Below the pieces are notes generated by a model. That model saw nothing but the letters and a program-made list of their open reading frames with translations, had not been told where the DNA came from and did no database searches. 64,000 bases of DNA from assembly GCA_046566145.1 (NCBI GenBank), contig JBKHXF010000008.1, positions 124,001 through 188,000 on the forward strand. The letters run 5' to 3'. Shown one piece after another: positions 1 to 8,500 of this stretch. Positions within the stretch are counted from its first letter, which is position 1. Every line of letters starts with the position of its first letter. A program made the translations under genes and the position numbers. This DNA comes from JBKHXF01 sp046566145 (GTDB taxonomy: Bacteria; Actinomycetota; Nitriliruptoria; Nitriliruptorales; Nitriliruptoraceae).

Positions 1-2
1 AC

Positions 3-518
3 ACCGTGGACCTGCTGGCGGCCGCCGACGGCCGGGCGGGGGCCTCCCCCACGGCGCGGATCCCGCTCGGCGCCGGCGGTCGTGCGGAGGACGGCGTGGT
101 CCGGGTCCGTGAGCTCGCCGCCCGGCACGGGCTCGACGCGCGCGCGGCGGGCGGGCTCTACCACCGCCACGGTGACCTCGCACCGACGGTCCTGCGCTTC
201 TGCCTCGAGCACGACGGCACCGCGCCGCTCGTGCCGGGCCTGCCGTGGCTCGCCGGCGAGGTCCGCTGGGCGGTGCGCCACGAGCTGGCCCGGACCGTCG
301 ACGACGTCCTGCAGCGCCGCACGCGCGTCAGCCTGCGCCACGCCGGCGCCGGTGGCGCGGCCGTCGAGCGGGTCGCCGACGTCGTCGCGGAGGAGCTCGG
401 CCTCGACGCCGCCGAGCGGGCGGCCCAGGTCGAGGCCTACCTCGACGCGGTCGCGCACGAGCGCGGCCCGGTCCCGCTCGACCTCGCCTGGCGTGGTCCG
501 GCGGCCCGGGCGAGCTGA
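3..518 (+). CDS. glpD: Glycerol-3-phosphate dehydrogenase, C-terminal part
   Basis: Partial gene: the reading frame is open to the left edge of the window, so only the last ~171 residues are seen. The region around residues 85-105 (VRHELARTVDDVLQRRTRVS) matches the C-terminal helical cap (DAO_C) of FAD-dependent glycerol-3-phosphate dehydrogenase, which oxidises sn-glycerol-3-phosphate to dihydroxyacetone phosphate and feeds electrons to quinone. The FAD-binding N-terminus lies outside the window. It converges on the lipid kinase gene with a 10-base gap. The neighbouring alkyl-DHAP-synthase-like flavoprotein and lipid kinase fit a glycerol-phosphate/lipid setting. The family assignment rests on this C-terminal motif only. 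Confidence 0.85.
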   Translation, partial: TVDLLAAADGRAGASPTARIPLGAGGRAEDGVVRVRELAARHGLDARAAGGLYHRHGDLAPTVLRFCLEHDGTAPLVPGLPWLAGEVRWAVRHELARTVDDVLQRRTRVSLRHAGAGGAAVERVADVVAEELGLDAAERAAQVEAYLDAVAHERGPVPLDLAWRGPAARAS

Positions 519-528
519 GGGCGAGCCC

Positions 529-1458
529 TCAGATCTTCAGCCGCAGCACCTTCTCGAGGACGTCGAACGTCGCCGGGGTGGTGCCGAGGACCTCGCCGTC
601 GGCCTCGATGAGGAGCGGCTCGGCGCTGCTCACCTCGACCCGGGACGACTGGTACTCGCGGACCTTCGGGTCGGACAGGTGCTCGCCGACCCGGGCCTTC
701 GGCAGGTTGCGCAGGACGTCGGCGGTCTCGGAGCGCCACGTCTGGACGTTGAACGTCCCGTCGTCGGGGATCGCCCGGGGTGCGATCTTGAGGCCCGAGC
801 CGAAGAACTGGCAGTTCGCGACCACGACCTCGGTCATCGGCTCCGAGATGGTCGTGTGGTCGATCGTGACGGTCGTCTCGACCAGCTGCATCCGCCGCGC
901 GTAGGAGAGGATCGCGAGGGGGTAGCGGGCCTGGCCGAGGAGCTTCGGCAGGTTGTTCACCCGGTCGGTCACCTCGGCGCCCCAGCCGCACTCCGCGATG
1001 TTGGCGAACAGGCGGACCCGTTCGACGCCGCTGCGGTCGCGGTAGCGGATGCGTCCGAGGTCGATCGGGTAGAGGTGCTCGGTGGTGAAGTGGCCGACGA
1101 CCGTGTCGATCGGACGGTCGAGCCCGAAGGTCTTCACGAAGTCGCACCCCGTGCCGCCGGCGACGGCGCCGAACACGAGGTCCTCGGCGACCGGCTCGCC
1201 GGACTCGGCGTCGACGAGCCCGTTGACCACCTCGTTCACGGTGCCGTCGCCCCCGACCGCCACCACGAACCGGATGCCCCGGTTGGTGACGGCCTCGCGG
1301 GCGATCCGGGTCGCGTCCTGCGGCCCCTTGGTGACGCTCACGACGTTGTCGATGCCCCGCTTCGTCAGGGCGGCCACGACCTCGGGCAGGACGGCGTTGC
1401 GGCCGCGGCCCGCGGACGGGTTGGCGACGAGGAGGATGGGACCGAAGGGCGTGCTCAC
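529..1458 (-). CDS. Diacylglycerol kinase family lipid kinase
   Basis: A 309-residue protein starting at a GTG codon. It shows the lipid-kinase catalytic domain: NPSAGRGR near residues 13-20 and the nucleotide-binding GGDGT at 69-73, followed by GGTGCDFVKTFG, the segment that in this family reads GTGND. Members phosphorylate diacylglycerol or other lipid alcohols with ATP and normally act at the inner face of the membrane. It follows the Fe-S protein gene with a 53-base gap and is probably the last gene of that unit. In Mycobacterium tuberculosis, as I recall, a DAG kinase (Rv2252) also adjoins an alkyl-DHAP-synthase-like gene and a glpD, so the neighbourhood may be conserved. Substrate is inferred. 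Confidence 0.85.
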   Translation of the reverse strand: MSTPFGPILLVANPSAGRGRNAVLPEVVAALTKRGIDNVVSVTKGPQDATRIAREAVTNRGIRFVVAVGGDGTVNEVVNGLVDAESGEPVAEDLVFGAVAGGTGCDFVKTFGLDRPIDTVVGHFTTEHLYPIDLGRIRYRDRSGVERVRLFANIAECGWGAEVTDRVNNLPKLLGQARYPLAILSYARRMQLVETTVTIDHTTISEPMTEVVVANCQFFGSGLKIAPRAIPDDGTFNVQTWRSETADVLRNLPKARVGEHLSDPKVREYQSSRVEVSSAEPLLIEADGEVLGTTPATFDVLEKVLRLKI

Positions 1459-1511
1459 GACAGGGCTCCGGGTGGGCGGGGCAGCGCGGCCGGTGGGCCG
1501 GTGCGGGAGGG

Positions 1512-2597
1512 TCAGGCCTCGCTGACGAGGCGCTCGGCGAGGACGGTGAACAGGTCGGCGACCGCGCTGCCGTCGGCGGCGAGCCGCTCGCGGGCCCCGG
1601 CACAGGCCGTGACGACCAGGGGCGCCCCGGTCGCCGCCAGGTGACCGCGCCGGCGGTCGGCGGTGGCCTCGGCCGCGCCGGGGTCGACCAGCGGCAGCGC
1701 GAGCCCCCCGCCGGCGCACGCCACGTCCGGGCCGTGGTGCTCCGGTTCGACGAGCTCGGCGCCGGCGGTGCGCAGGAGCGTGCGTGGCTCCTCGACGAGC
1801 CGCGCGTCCCGCGCCAGCAGGCAGGGGTCGTGGTAGGTCGCGGGACCGAGGTCGGCGCGCAGCGTGATGGCGCCGGCCTCGAGGTGGCGCCACACGGCCT
1901 CGACCGCGTGGACGACCTCGACGTCGTCCGCGACCGCGGCCGCGGCCTCCGGCGCGCAGTGCGGGTCGAGCAGGACGACGCGGGCCGCACCGGTGAGCGC
2001 GCCGGCGGTGGCGTCGCGGGCGGCGTCGGCGGCCGGGACGGCGCCGAGGTCGCGCAGGGTCGCGCCGCAGCACCCGGCCGGGGCGACCGCGACGGCGTCC
2101 TCGCCGGCGGCGCGCAGCAGGGCCAGCAGGGCCGCGACGACGTCGGGCGTGTCGCGGCACCCGACGAGCACGGCGGTCGCGCCGGCGGTGGCGCCGGGGG
2201 CGACACCGTCGGCGCGCGGGACCCCGTGCGGCGAGGTGCCGGCGGAGACGGCCGCCACGGCGGCGTCGTGCCCCGGGACGGGTGCGCCGGCGCCGGCGGT
2301 CGCCGCGCGGCCGGCGCGGACCTGCGCGGGGACGTCCTGGTCGAACGTGCAGGGCTCCTGGCAGCCGAGGCAGCCGGAGCAGGCGGTCAGCCGGGCGGCG
2401 GCGCGATCGTCCGGTTCCAGCCGACCGGTCGCGAGGTCGGACACGGTCCGGTGCAGCGACCACGGCACGGCGTCGTCGCGCCCGGTGGCGGCCAGGACGG
2501 GGCAGGCGTGGTTGCACAGCTTGGGGCACCACGAGCCGTGGAGCGCTGCGGCGGCGAGGTCGTCCGGGATGGCGGGCAGCAGGGGCAGGTCGCTCAC
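1512..2597 (-). CDS. Fe-S / CCG-domain electron-transfer subunit (GlpC/GlcF-like)
   Basis: A 361-residue protein. The N-terminus carries cysteines at 24, 28 and 32 (CPKLCNHACP) and 73, 76, 79 and 83 (CSGCLGCQEPC), as in bacterial-ferredoxin-type cluster domains. The rest holds two CCG-like segments: AGCCGAT is complete, while the second (DPCLLAR ... ACAGGG) is reduced. Such proteins pass electrons from a partner flavoprotein to the membrane (GlpC, GlcF, LutA). The gene overlaps the FAD-oxidase gene by GTGA, so the two are almost certainly co-translated partners. It probably serves as the electron acceptor of that flavoprotein; the exact acceptor is not visible. Confidence 0.8.
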   Translation of the reverse strand: MSDLPLLPAIPDDLAAAALHGSWCPKLCNHACPVLAATGRDDAVPWSLHRTVSDLATGRLEPDDRAAARLTACSGCLGCQEPCTFDQDVPAQVRAGRAATAGAGAPVPGHDAAVAAVSAGTSPHGVPRADGVAPGATAGATAVLVGCRDTPDVVAALLALLRAAGEDAVAVAPAGCCGATLRDLGAVPAADAARDATAGALTGAARVVLLDPHCAPEAAAAVADDVEVVHAVEAVWRHLEAGAITLRADLGPATYHDPCLLARDARLVEEPRTLLRTAGAELVEPEHHGPDVACAGGGLALPLVDPGAAEATADRRRGHLAATGAPLVVTACAGARERLAADGSAVADLFTVLAERLVSEA

Positions 2598-4054
2598 GGC
2601 GCGACCTGCCGCATGTCCGCGGGCCGGGTGGCCCCGAGGCCGAGCTTGCCGGGGTTGAGGATGCCGTTGGGGTCGAGCGCGGCCTTCACCCGCTCGAGCA
2701 CGTCGAAGCCGACCTCGCCGAGCTCCTCGCGCAGGTACGGCGCCCGGAGGAGCCCGATGCCGTGGTGGTGGCTGATGGTGCCGCCGGCGGCGATGGCGGC
2801 GCGCTGGCCGGCGTCCCACGCGGCGTCGTAGCGGGCGAGCGCGCGGGCCTCGTCGCCGTCGTTGATGCCCCCGAGGGTGAAGTAGATCGACCCTCCCTCG
2901 GGGTAGACGTGGGAGAAGTGCGCGAACACGAGGTCGACGTGCTCGGCGATGGCGGCCTTGACCTGCTCGTACATCGGGACGAGCACCGACCACACGCCGG
3001 CGACCTCCATGGTGTCGAGCATGAGGGCGTCGCCGAAGACCCCGCCGGGCTTCATGTACTCGGCGAAGCGGTAGCTCATCGAGTGCCGGTGCGCCCGCCA
3101 GTTCCCCCCCGGCTCGGCGCCGAGGTCGGTCGCCCCGTGCCCGAGCATCGTCCGTGCGACGACCTCGTGCGTGAACCTCGCGACGTCCTCGCGCCCCTCG
3201 CACCCGGTGATGAGCAGGCACCCCTGCGGCACCTCGAGGCCCTGGCCGCCGAACACGAGCGCGGTGTCGGTCTCGTCGTACAGGCGCAGGACGGTCGGCC
3301 GCAGCCCGGTCCACATCACGTCGCGCAGGGCCCGCAGGCCGGTGGCGACGTCGGGGACCAGCCAGCCGCGGTCGATCGCGACCTCGGGCGCGGGCCAGAC
3401 CCGCAACGTGGCCTCGGTGATGATGCCGGTGGTGCCCTCGCCGCCGAGGAAGAGCTGGCGGAGGTCCGGTCCCGCGGCGGTCTGCGGGACGGGCCGGGAC
3501 ACCAGCTCGCGCCCGTCGGCGAGCAGCACCGTGAGCCCGACGACGGTGTCCTCGAGCTTGCCGTAGAACGAGGACGCCTGGCCCGCCGAGCGGATCGCGA
3601 GGAACCCGCCGACGGTCGAGCAGTGGACGCTGGAGGGGAAGTGGCCCAGCGTGAGCCCGCGGTGGGCGAGGTGGTCCTCGAGCGCCTGCGCGATGACCCC
3701 CGGCTCGACGGTGACCGTCCCCGACTCCTCGTCGACACCGAGGATGCGGTTGAGCCGCTTCAGGTCGACCGTGACGGCACCCTCGACCGGGGCGGCGCCC
3801 CCGCACACGCCCGTCCCGGCCCCGAACGGCACGATGGCGACCCGGTTCGCGTCGCACCACGCCACGACGCGGGCGAGCTCGTCACGGTCGGCCGGCGTGA
3901 CGACGGCGTCGGGGACCGGCAGCTCCTCGCCGGCGCGGCGTCGCATGAGCAGCCGCGGCCACCAGTCGTGGGCGTGGGTGGCGGTCGCGACGGGGTCGAC
4001 CTCGACGGCGTCGGCGACGGTGCGCAGGTCGTCGAGCAGCGCGCTGTCCAGCAT
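2594..4054 (-). CDS. FAD-binding oxidase, alkyl-DHAP synthase-like
   Basis: A 486-residue flavoprotein of the VAO/PCMH fold. FAD-domain motifs are PFGAGTGVCGG (about 77-86) and HFPSSVHCSTVGGFLAIRSA (138-157). A HHHGIG segment at 429-434 near the C-terminus corresponds to the histidine triad characteristic of alkylglycerone-phosphate synthase, which swaps the acyl group of acyl-DHAP for a fatty alcohol to start ether-lipid synthesis. The same fold also includes glycolate and D-lactate oxidases. The coupled Fe-S gene argues for a real dehydrogenase needing an electron acceptor, whereas true AGPS is redox-neutral, so the reaction is open. The start was taken at ATG; a TAGGCTCG element lies 56 bases upstream. 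Confidence 0.8.
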   Translation of the reverse strand: MLDSALLDDLRTVADAVEVDPVATATHAHDWWPRLLMRRRAGEELPVPDAVVTPADRDELARVVAWCDANRVAIVPFGAGTGVCGGAAPVEGAVTVDLKRLNRILGVDEESGTVTVEPGVIAQALEDHLAHRGLTLGHFPSSVHCSTVGGFLAIRSAGQASSFYGKLEDTVVGLTVLLADGRELVSRPVPQTAAGPDLRQLFLGGEGTTGIITEATLRVWPAPEVAIDRGWLVPDVATGLRALRDVMWTGLRPTVLRLYDETDTALVFGGQGLEVPQGCLLITGCEGREDVARFTHEVVARTMLGHGATDLGAEPGGNWRAHRHSMSYRFAEYMKPGGVFGDALMLDTMEVAGVWSVLVPMYEQVKAAIAEHVDLVFAHFSHVYPEGGSIYFTLGGINDGDEARALARYDAAWDAGQRAAIAAGGTISHHHGIGLLRAPYLREELGEVGFDVLERVKAALDPNGILNPGKLGLGATRPADMRQVAP

Positions 4055-4110
4055 GGGTCCTCGCCGGCTCGGACGGGTGGGGGCGGCGTGCGCGGGGTCA
4101 CGCGCCCGCG

Positions 4111-4116
4111 AGCCTA
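4111..4116 (-). promoter_or_regulatory. Putative -10 element (TAGGCT) of the FAD-oxidase/Fe-S/lipid-kinase unit
   Basis: Minus-strand TAGGCT followed by CG, 56 bases before the ATG at 4054. It matches the recurring TANNNTCG promoter-like motif of this window. No convincing -35 is visible. Confidence 0.5.
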
Positions 4117-4172
4117 CGCGAGGCGTGGGGGACCCCCGCGCACGGCGAGGTCCCGCGCGCTCCCCTGCGCGA

Positions 4173-6890
4173 TCAGGCCTCGACGATGCCGCGGCGCAGC
4201 GCCTCGACCCCGCGGTGGGCGTCGGAGGAGACGGCCCCGTCGGCGACGTCGCGGAGCTGGCCGAGCAGGTCGGCGACCTGCTTGACGTTGCGCACGAAGT
4301 CGCCGCCGGTGAGGTCGAGGTTGCCCAGCGCATCGTCGAGGTCGCGGCCCATCGCCCAGCGCCAGGCGGCCGCGACGAACCCGGCATCGAGGTCGCGCAG
4401 CGGGGGCAGGCCGGCTTCCCGCTCGATCCCGCGCAGCTCCTCGGCGAGCAGCAGCACGTCGTCCACCGCCTGCTCGATCGCGCGGGTCGGCAGCTCGGGC
4501 CACTCGTCCACGTCGCCGCCGCGGGCCTCGTAGAGGAACAGCGAGGCGACGCCGGCGAGCTCGGCCGGGTCGAGGCCGTCGAACAGCCCGCGACGCAGGG
4601 CCTCGGCGACGAGCAGGTCGACCTCGGAGTAGACCCCGGCGAGCAGGAGGCCGGCGTCCGTCGGGGCCGGCGTGTCGTCGAGGTAGCCCAGGTGCTGCAG
4701 GACGCCGACGATGCGGTCGAACTGGCGCACCAGCGAGCCCGTGCGGCGGGCGACCGTGCTGCGGATCCGGTCGGCCTCCCGGTGCAGCTCGTCGGCGCGG
4801 TACTGCCACCGCTCGTGCTCGGCGCGGTCGTCGCAGGCGTGGCACGGGTGCGTCCGCACGGCCGTCGCGAGCTGCTCGACGTCGTCGGATCGGCCCCGCT
4901 CGTCGGCCGCGCCGTCGGGGGCGGCGTCCCGGACCGGGGCGCGCTCGTGCAGGTCCGCCGTCGGGGGGTCGATGCCGCGCAGCCGGGACGCGATGTTGGT
5001 GCGGTAGTCGCGCTGGCGCGGGTTGCCGCGGTTGGGGAGCTGGATCCGGTCCACCACCACCGGCGGTCCCGAGAGCTCACGGGGACCGATGCGGGTGAGC
5101 ACCTTCTCGTCGGTCACGACCGACGCGAGCGGGGTGCCCGCGCGGGTCATCGACACGCCGACCACGGCGAGCATCCCGCGGCGCCCCATCGACGGCACGT
5201 GCAGCACGTCGCCGGGCTGCAGGGCGGCGAGGCCCCGCTCGAGGGCGTCCGCCGACCGCCGGCGCCGCTCCTTCGCCTCGCGCTTCTCGCGGGTGGACAG
5301 CTCGGTCCGCAGCCGCCAGTACCCGTCCCAGTCCCCCGCGTCGCACGTCAGGTGCCGGTCGTACCCCACCAACCCCTGCTCGGCCTCGACGAGCTTCGCC
5401 CCGAGGTGGGCGACCGACCGGTCGGCCTGGAACTGCGCGAGCGAGGCGCCGAGCAGCTGCTCGGCCTGCCCGCGGTCGTGCCGGCGCAGCAGGTTGACGG
5501 CCATGTTGTACGAGGGCGCGAAGGAGGAGGTGAGCGCGTAGGTGCGGGTCCCGACGAGCCCGGCCACGGTGCGGAAGTCGATGTCGCGCTGGTGCAGGAC
5601 GACGGCGTTGCCGACGGTGTCGATGCCGCGGCGGCCCGCCCGCCCCGTCAGCTGGGTGTACTCCCCCGGCGTGAGCATCACGTGGGTCTCGCCGTTCCAC
5701 TTCTCGAGCCGCTCGATCACCACCGTCCGGGCCGGCATGTTGATGCCGAGCGCGAGGGTCTCGGTCGCGACGACGACCTTGAGGAGCCCGCGCTGGAAGC
5801 AGACCTCCACGGCCTCCTTGAACGCCGGGACCATGCCGGCGTGGTGGGCTGCGATCCCGTCCATCAGGGCGGCGCGGAACCGCGCGAAGCCGAGCACCTC
5901 GAGGTCGCGCTGGGGCAGGTCGGCGAGCAGCGTGTCCACGAGCAGCGCGATCTCGTCGGCCTCCTCCACGCTGGTGAGGCGGACCCCGGCGGCGACGAGC
6001 TCGTCCACGGCCTTCTCGCACCCGGCCCGGCTGAACACGAACACGATGGCGGGCAGCCAGCCCCGACGGTCGAGCTCGAGGACCGTCTCGACCCGGCCGG
6101 GCCAGCGCAGGCGCACGTCCGAGGCGATGCGTCGGCCCTTGTTGGTCACCCGGTTCCGGGTGCGGGAGCGCCGCTCGAGCATGAGCACGTCGGGGTTGGG
6201 GATGCCCCCGCGCGCCTGGGCGGCGGCCTCCTTCGACGCCTTCGAGGCCTCGCCCTTCTGTCCGACGCGGAAGGTCGGGTAGACCCGGTCGTTGACGAAG
6301 TAGTGGTGACGCAGCGGCACCGGCCGGCGCTCCTCGATGACCACGTCGCAGCCGTGGCGGACCGTGGCGAGCCACTCCCCGACCTCCTCGGCGTTGGAGA
6401 CGGTGGCCGAGAGGCTGGCGAGCTGCACGGTCGCGGGGAGCTGGATGATGACCTCCTCCCACACCGCGCCGCGGGCCCGGTCGGCGAGGAAGTGCACCTC
6501 GTCGAGCACCACGTAGCGCAGGCCCCGCAGCGTGTCCGAGGCCTCGTAGATCATGTTCCGCAGGACCTCGGTGGTCATGACGACCACCGGCGCGTCCCCG
6601 TTGACGGAGCGGTCGCCGGTCAGGAGCCCCACCCGCTGCTCGCCGTGGGTGCGGCAGAGGTCGCGGTACTTCTGGTTCGACAGCGCCTTGATGGGCGTCG
6701 TGTAGAAGGTCTTGCCGCCGCCGGCGAGGGCGACGTGGCAGCAGTACTCACCCACCACGGTCTTGCCGGCGCCCGTCGGGGCCGCGACGAGCACGCTGCG
6801 GCCGGCGTCGAGCGCGTCCATCGCCGCGACCTGGAAGCCGTCGGGCTCGAAGCCGAGGGCGGCGACGAAGTCGGTGCGGGCGTCGGTCAC
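4173..6890 (-). CDS. helY: Ski2-like DEVH-box RNA helicase HelY
   Basis: A 905-residue superfamily-2 helicase. Walker A is APTGAGKT (37-44), Walker B DEVH (130-133), motif III SAT, and the C-terminal helicase domain has TGRAGRRGID. The length matches mycobacterial HelY and the Mtr4/Ski2 family, which unwind RNA with ATP. A C-terminal cysteine pair (HPCHACDD) and a helical arch-like region follow the core. It lies directly downstream of tatA-tatC, as in Mycobacterium. The GTG start 68 bases after the tatC stop was chosen because translation there yields the usual N-terminus (FVAALGFEPDGFQVAAMDAL). A role in RNA turnover is inferred from the family. Confidence 0.92.
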   Translation of the reverse strand: MTDARTDFVAALGFEPDGFQVAAMDALDAGRSVLVAAPTGAGKTVVGEYCCHVALAGGGKTFYTTPIKALSNQKYRDLCRTHGEQRVGLLTGDRSVNGDAPVVVMTTEVLRNMIYEASDTLRGLRYVVLDEVHFLADRARGAVWEEVIIQLPATVQLASLSATVSNAEEVGEWLATVRHGCDVVIEERRPVPLRHHYFVNDRVYPTFRVGQKGEASKASKEAAAQARGGIPNPDVLMLERRSRTRNRVTNKGRRIASDVRLRWPGRVETVLELDRRGWLPAIVFVFSRAGCEKAVDELVAAGVRLTSVEEADEIALLVDTLLADLPQRDLEVLGFARFRAALMDGIAAHHAGMVPAFKEAVEVCFQRGLLKVVVATETLALGINMPARTVVIERLEKWNGETHVMLTPGEYTQLTGRAGRRGIDTVGNAVVLHQRDIDFRTVAGLVGTRTYALTSSFAPSYNMAVNLLRRHDRGQAEQLLGASLAQFQADRSVAHLGAKLVEAEQGLVGYDRHLTCDAGDWDGYWRLRTELSTREKREAKERRRRSADALERGLAALQPGDVLHVPSMGRRGMLAVVGVSMTRAGTPLASVVTDEKVLTRIGPRELSGPPVVVDRIQLPNRGNPRQRDYRTNIASRLRGIDPPTADLHERAPVRDAAPDGAADERGRSDDVEQLATAVRTHPCHACDDRAEHERWQYRADELHREADRIRSTVARRTGSLVRQFDRIVGVLQHLGYLDDTPAPTDAGLLLAGVYSEVDLLVAEALRRGLFDGLDPAELAGVASLFLYEARGGDVDEWPELPTRAIEQAVDDVLLLAEELRGIEREAGLPPLRDLDAGFVAAAWRWAMGRDLDDALGNLDLTGGDFVRNVKQVADLLGQLRDVADGAVSSDAHRGVEALRRGIVEA

Positions 6891-6958
6891 GGGCGGTCCG
6901 GTGTCGAGCGAGTCGGGGTCCAGGGCGGCACGGTACGCGCTCGTGCCGCCCGCGCCGG

Positions 6959-7741
6959 TCAGGCGGCCGCCGCCTCGCGCTCCCGCTTCGCCCGCCGCCG
7001 GCCGATCCACCACGCGGCGACGATCGACGCCTCGTAGAACAGGGTGAGCGGCGCCATGAGCAGCAGCATGGTCACCGGGTCCGTGGTCGGCGTGACCAGG
7101 GCGGCGAGGATGGCCGCCCCGACGATCGCGTACGGACGCGCGGTGCGCAGCGCCGGCGCGGTCACGACACCGAGCAGCGCCAGGAAGACCAGGACGAGCG
7201 GGACCTCGAATGTGAGCCCGAAGGCCACGATCATCGTGAGCAGGAACGACGTGTACTCGCCGGCCGAGAGCAGCGGGTTGACCTGGTCGCCGGCGATGTT
7301 CAGCAGCACGTTGAGGCCCTGCGGGATGACGAAGAACCCGAAGGAGCCGCCGAGCACGAACATGACCTGGCTCAGCACGACGAACGGCAGGGCGTAGCGC
7401 CGTTCCGTGTCGGTCAGGCCCGGGGTGATGAACCGCCACAGCTGGTAGAAGATGACCGGCCCGGCGACGAACAGCCCGATGACCAGCGACGTCTTGATGC
7501 GGAAGCTGAACGGCTCCAACGGCCGGGTCGCCACCAGCGCGCAGTCGCCCGCCGCGTTGCGGAACGCGGTGTCGAGCGTGCAGTACGGGGCGATGAGGAA
7601 GCCGAGCACCTGGTCGAAGACGGCGTAGCCGAGCAGCGCCCCCACGACGAGGGCGAGCACGGCGCGGACGAGGCGGTCGCGCAGCTCGGCGAGGTGCTCG
7701 ACGAGCGTCATCTCCCCCGCGGTGAGGGGAGCGTCGCTCAC
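6959..7741 (-). CDS. tatC: Twin-arginine translocase subunit TatC
   Basis: A 260-residue polytopic membrane protein with about six hydrophobic helices. The conserved N-terminal signature LVEHLAELRDRL is present, as is the FKTS-like segment around SFRIKTSLVIGLFVAGP. TatC forms the receptor for twin-arginine signal peptides in the Tat pathway exporting folded proteins. Start GTG overlaps the tatA stop as GTGA (7738-7741), giving translational coupling. An extracytoplasmic loop carries two cysteines (YCTLDTAF..., DCALVAT), an insertion I do not recall as general in TatC. Confidence 0.95.
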   Translation of the reverse strand: MSDAPLTAGEMTLVEHLAELRDRLVRAVLALVVGALLGYAVFDQVLGFLIAPYCTLDTAFRNAAGDCALVATRPLEPFSFRIKTSLVIGLFVAGPVIFYQLWRFITPGLTDTERRYALPFVVLSQVMFVLGGSFGFFVIPQGLNVLLNIAGDQVNPLLSAGEYTSFLLTMIVAFGLTFEVPLVLVFLALLGVVTAPALRTARPYAIVGAAILAALVTPTTDPVTMLLLMAPLTLFYEASIVAAWWIGRRRAKREREAAAA

Positions 7742-7962
7742 GACTCGTCGTCGGCCTTGGTCTCGGCCTTGGTCTCGGCCTTGGTCTCGGCCTTCGCGGC
7801 CTCACGGGCCTCGGCGTCGCGGTCGGCCTCGTCCGCCGCCTTGCGGAACTCCTTGATCGACTTGCCCATCGAGCCGGCGAGCTCGGGGAGCTTCTTGCCG
7901 CCGAAGAGGAGCAGGACGATGACGAGCACGATGATGAGCTCTGGGCCTCCGAGGGAGGGCAT
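7738..7962 (-). CDS. tatA: Twin-arginine translocase subunit TatA
   Basis: A 74-residue protein with the standard TatA plan: a short N-terminal membrane helix (ELIIVLVIVLLLFGGKKLPE), then the amphipathic helix with the hinge FGGKKLPELAGSMGKSIKEF, then a charged tail. TatA oligomers form the translocation path. The ATG has an AGGAA ribosome site 7 bases upstream and a TACCTT -10-like element at 8010-8015. The tail contains a repeated AETK unit encoded by perfect 12-base tandem repeats, which could vary in number between strains. Confidence 0.95.
   Translation of the reverse strand: MPSLGGPELIIVLVIVLLLFGGKKLPELAGSMGKSIKEFRKAADEADRDAEAREAAKAETKAETKAETKADDES
7753..7796. repeat. 12-bp tandem repeat in the tatA tail
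   Basis: Unit GGCCTTGGTCTC repeated three times (7753-7764, 7765-7776, 7777-7788) with a partial fourth copy. The unit is in frame and encodes AETK on the minus strand, so copy-number change would alter only tail length. Confidence 0.85.
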
Positions 7963-8009
7963 GGCGGGTTCCTGACGGTCGGGGGCGCGGGTCCGTCGCG
8001 CTGCTGGCG

Positions 8010-8015
8010 AAGGTA
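8010..8015 (-). promoter_or_regulatory. Putative -10 element (TACCTT) of tatAC-helY
   Basis: Minus-strand TACCTT, 48 bases before the tatA ATG, fits TANNNT. It lies in an 89-base gap between tatA and the next gene upstream; no clear -35. Confidence 0.35.
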
Positions 8016-8051
8016 CCGGTGTGATGGTGAACGAGGCCTGAACGCCCCGGG

Positions 8052-8306
8052 TCACGGGCCTTGCGGTCGACGCTCGCGCTGCGCGCGCAGCCGCTCGGCC
8101 GCGTCGGAGACCCGCGCCAGCTCCCGCTGGGTGACGGCGGCGTCGTCGGAGAGCTTCGACAGCGAGGGCGCGAGCCCCTGCTGCATCTCCTTCAGCGTGG
8201 CCGTGAGACGCTTCAGGTGCCCGAGCAGCACGGCGAGCGTGATGGCGAGCGCGGCCAGCGAGGTGATGGCGACGGTCACGACGACGACGATCGCGGGGGT
8301 GGCCAC
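8052..8306 (-). CDS. Small membrane-anchored protein, unknown function
   Basis: An 84-residue product with one long N-terminal hydrophobic helix (about residues 4-28) followed by a charged, probably coiled-coil, cytoplasmic tail rich in K, E and R. It resembles DUF948-type single-helix proteins in layout, but I cannot assign it to that family. GTG start, preceded 58 bases upstream by a TAGGATCG -10-like element. It sits between the PafBC/zinc-ribbon genes and tatA. No function is claimed. Confidence 0.6.
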   Translation of the reverse strand: MATPAIVVVVTVAITSLAALAITLAVLLGHLKRLTATLKEMQQGLAPSLSKLSDDAAVTQRELARVSDAAERLRAQRERRPQGP

Positions 8307-8364
8307 GCGGGCTGCCTCGGGTCGGGTGCACGGAGATCGCGCGCGGGAGCGACGCAGGGCGACG

Positions 8365-8370
8365 ATCCTA
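8365..8370 (-). promoter_or_regulatory. Putative -10 element (TAGGAT)
   Basis: Minus-strand TAGGAT followed by CG, 58 bases before the GTG of the small membrane protein; fits TANNNTCG. Confidence 0.4.
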
Positions 8371-8382
8371 CCCGCAGACGCG

Positions 8383-8433
8383 CCACCGGCCCCCGAGGGG
8401 CGCCGGTGGCGGGCGCCGTTCGGGGGCCGGTGG
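8383..8433 (-). terminator. Long composite hairpin downstream of the zinc-ribbon gene
   Basis: A perfect 14-bp inverted repeat (CCACCGGCCCCCGA at 8383-8396 pairing with 8420-8433) encloses a second 6-bp stem of GGCGCC arms (8399-8404 / 8412-8417). It begins 68 bases beyond the stop of the 8501-8863 gene and lies before the promoter-like element of the next gene, so termination is the simplest reading. No U-tract follows, which is usual in such G+C-rich genomes. Confidence 0.55.
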
Positions 8434-8500
8434 GCCTCGGCCCTGCCGGCGGCGGCACCCGAGGGAGCGCGGGCGGCGCCGGCGGCGGGGAGGGGTCTGC

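Noticed and set aside
3651..7037. Very long plus-strand open frame (over 1,100 codons) opposite helY and tatC
   Set aside because: Shadow of the minus-strand genes caused by high G+C; product is low-complexity Val/Gly/His-rich and matches no family, while helY and tatC on the other strand are certain.
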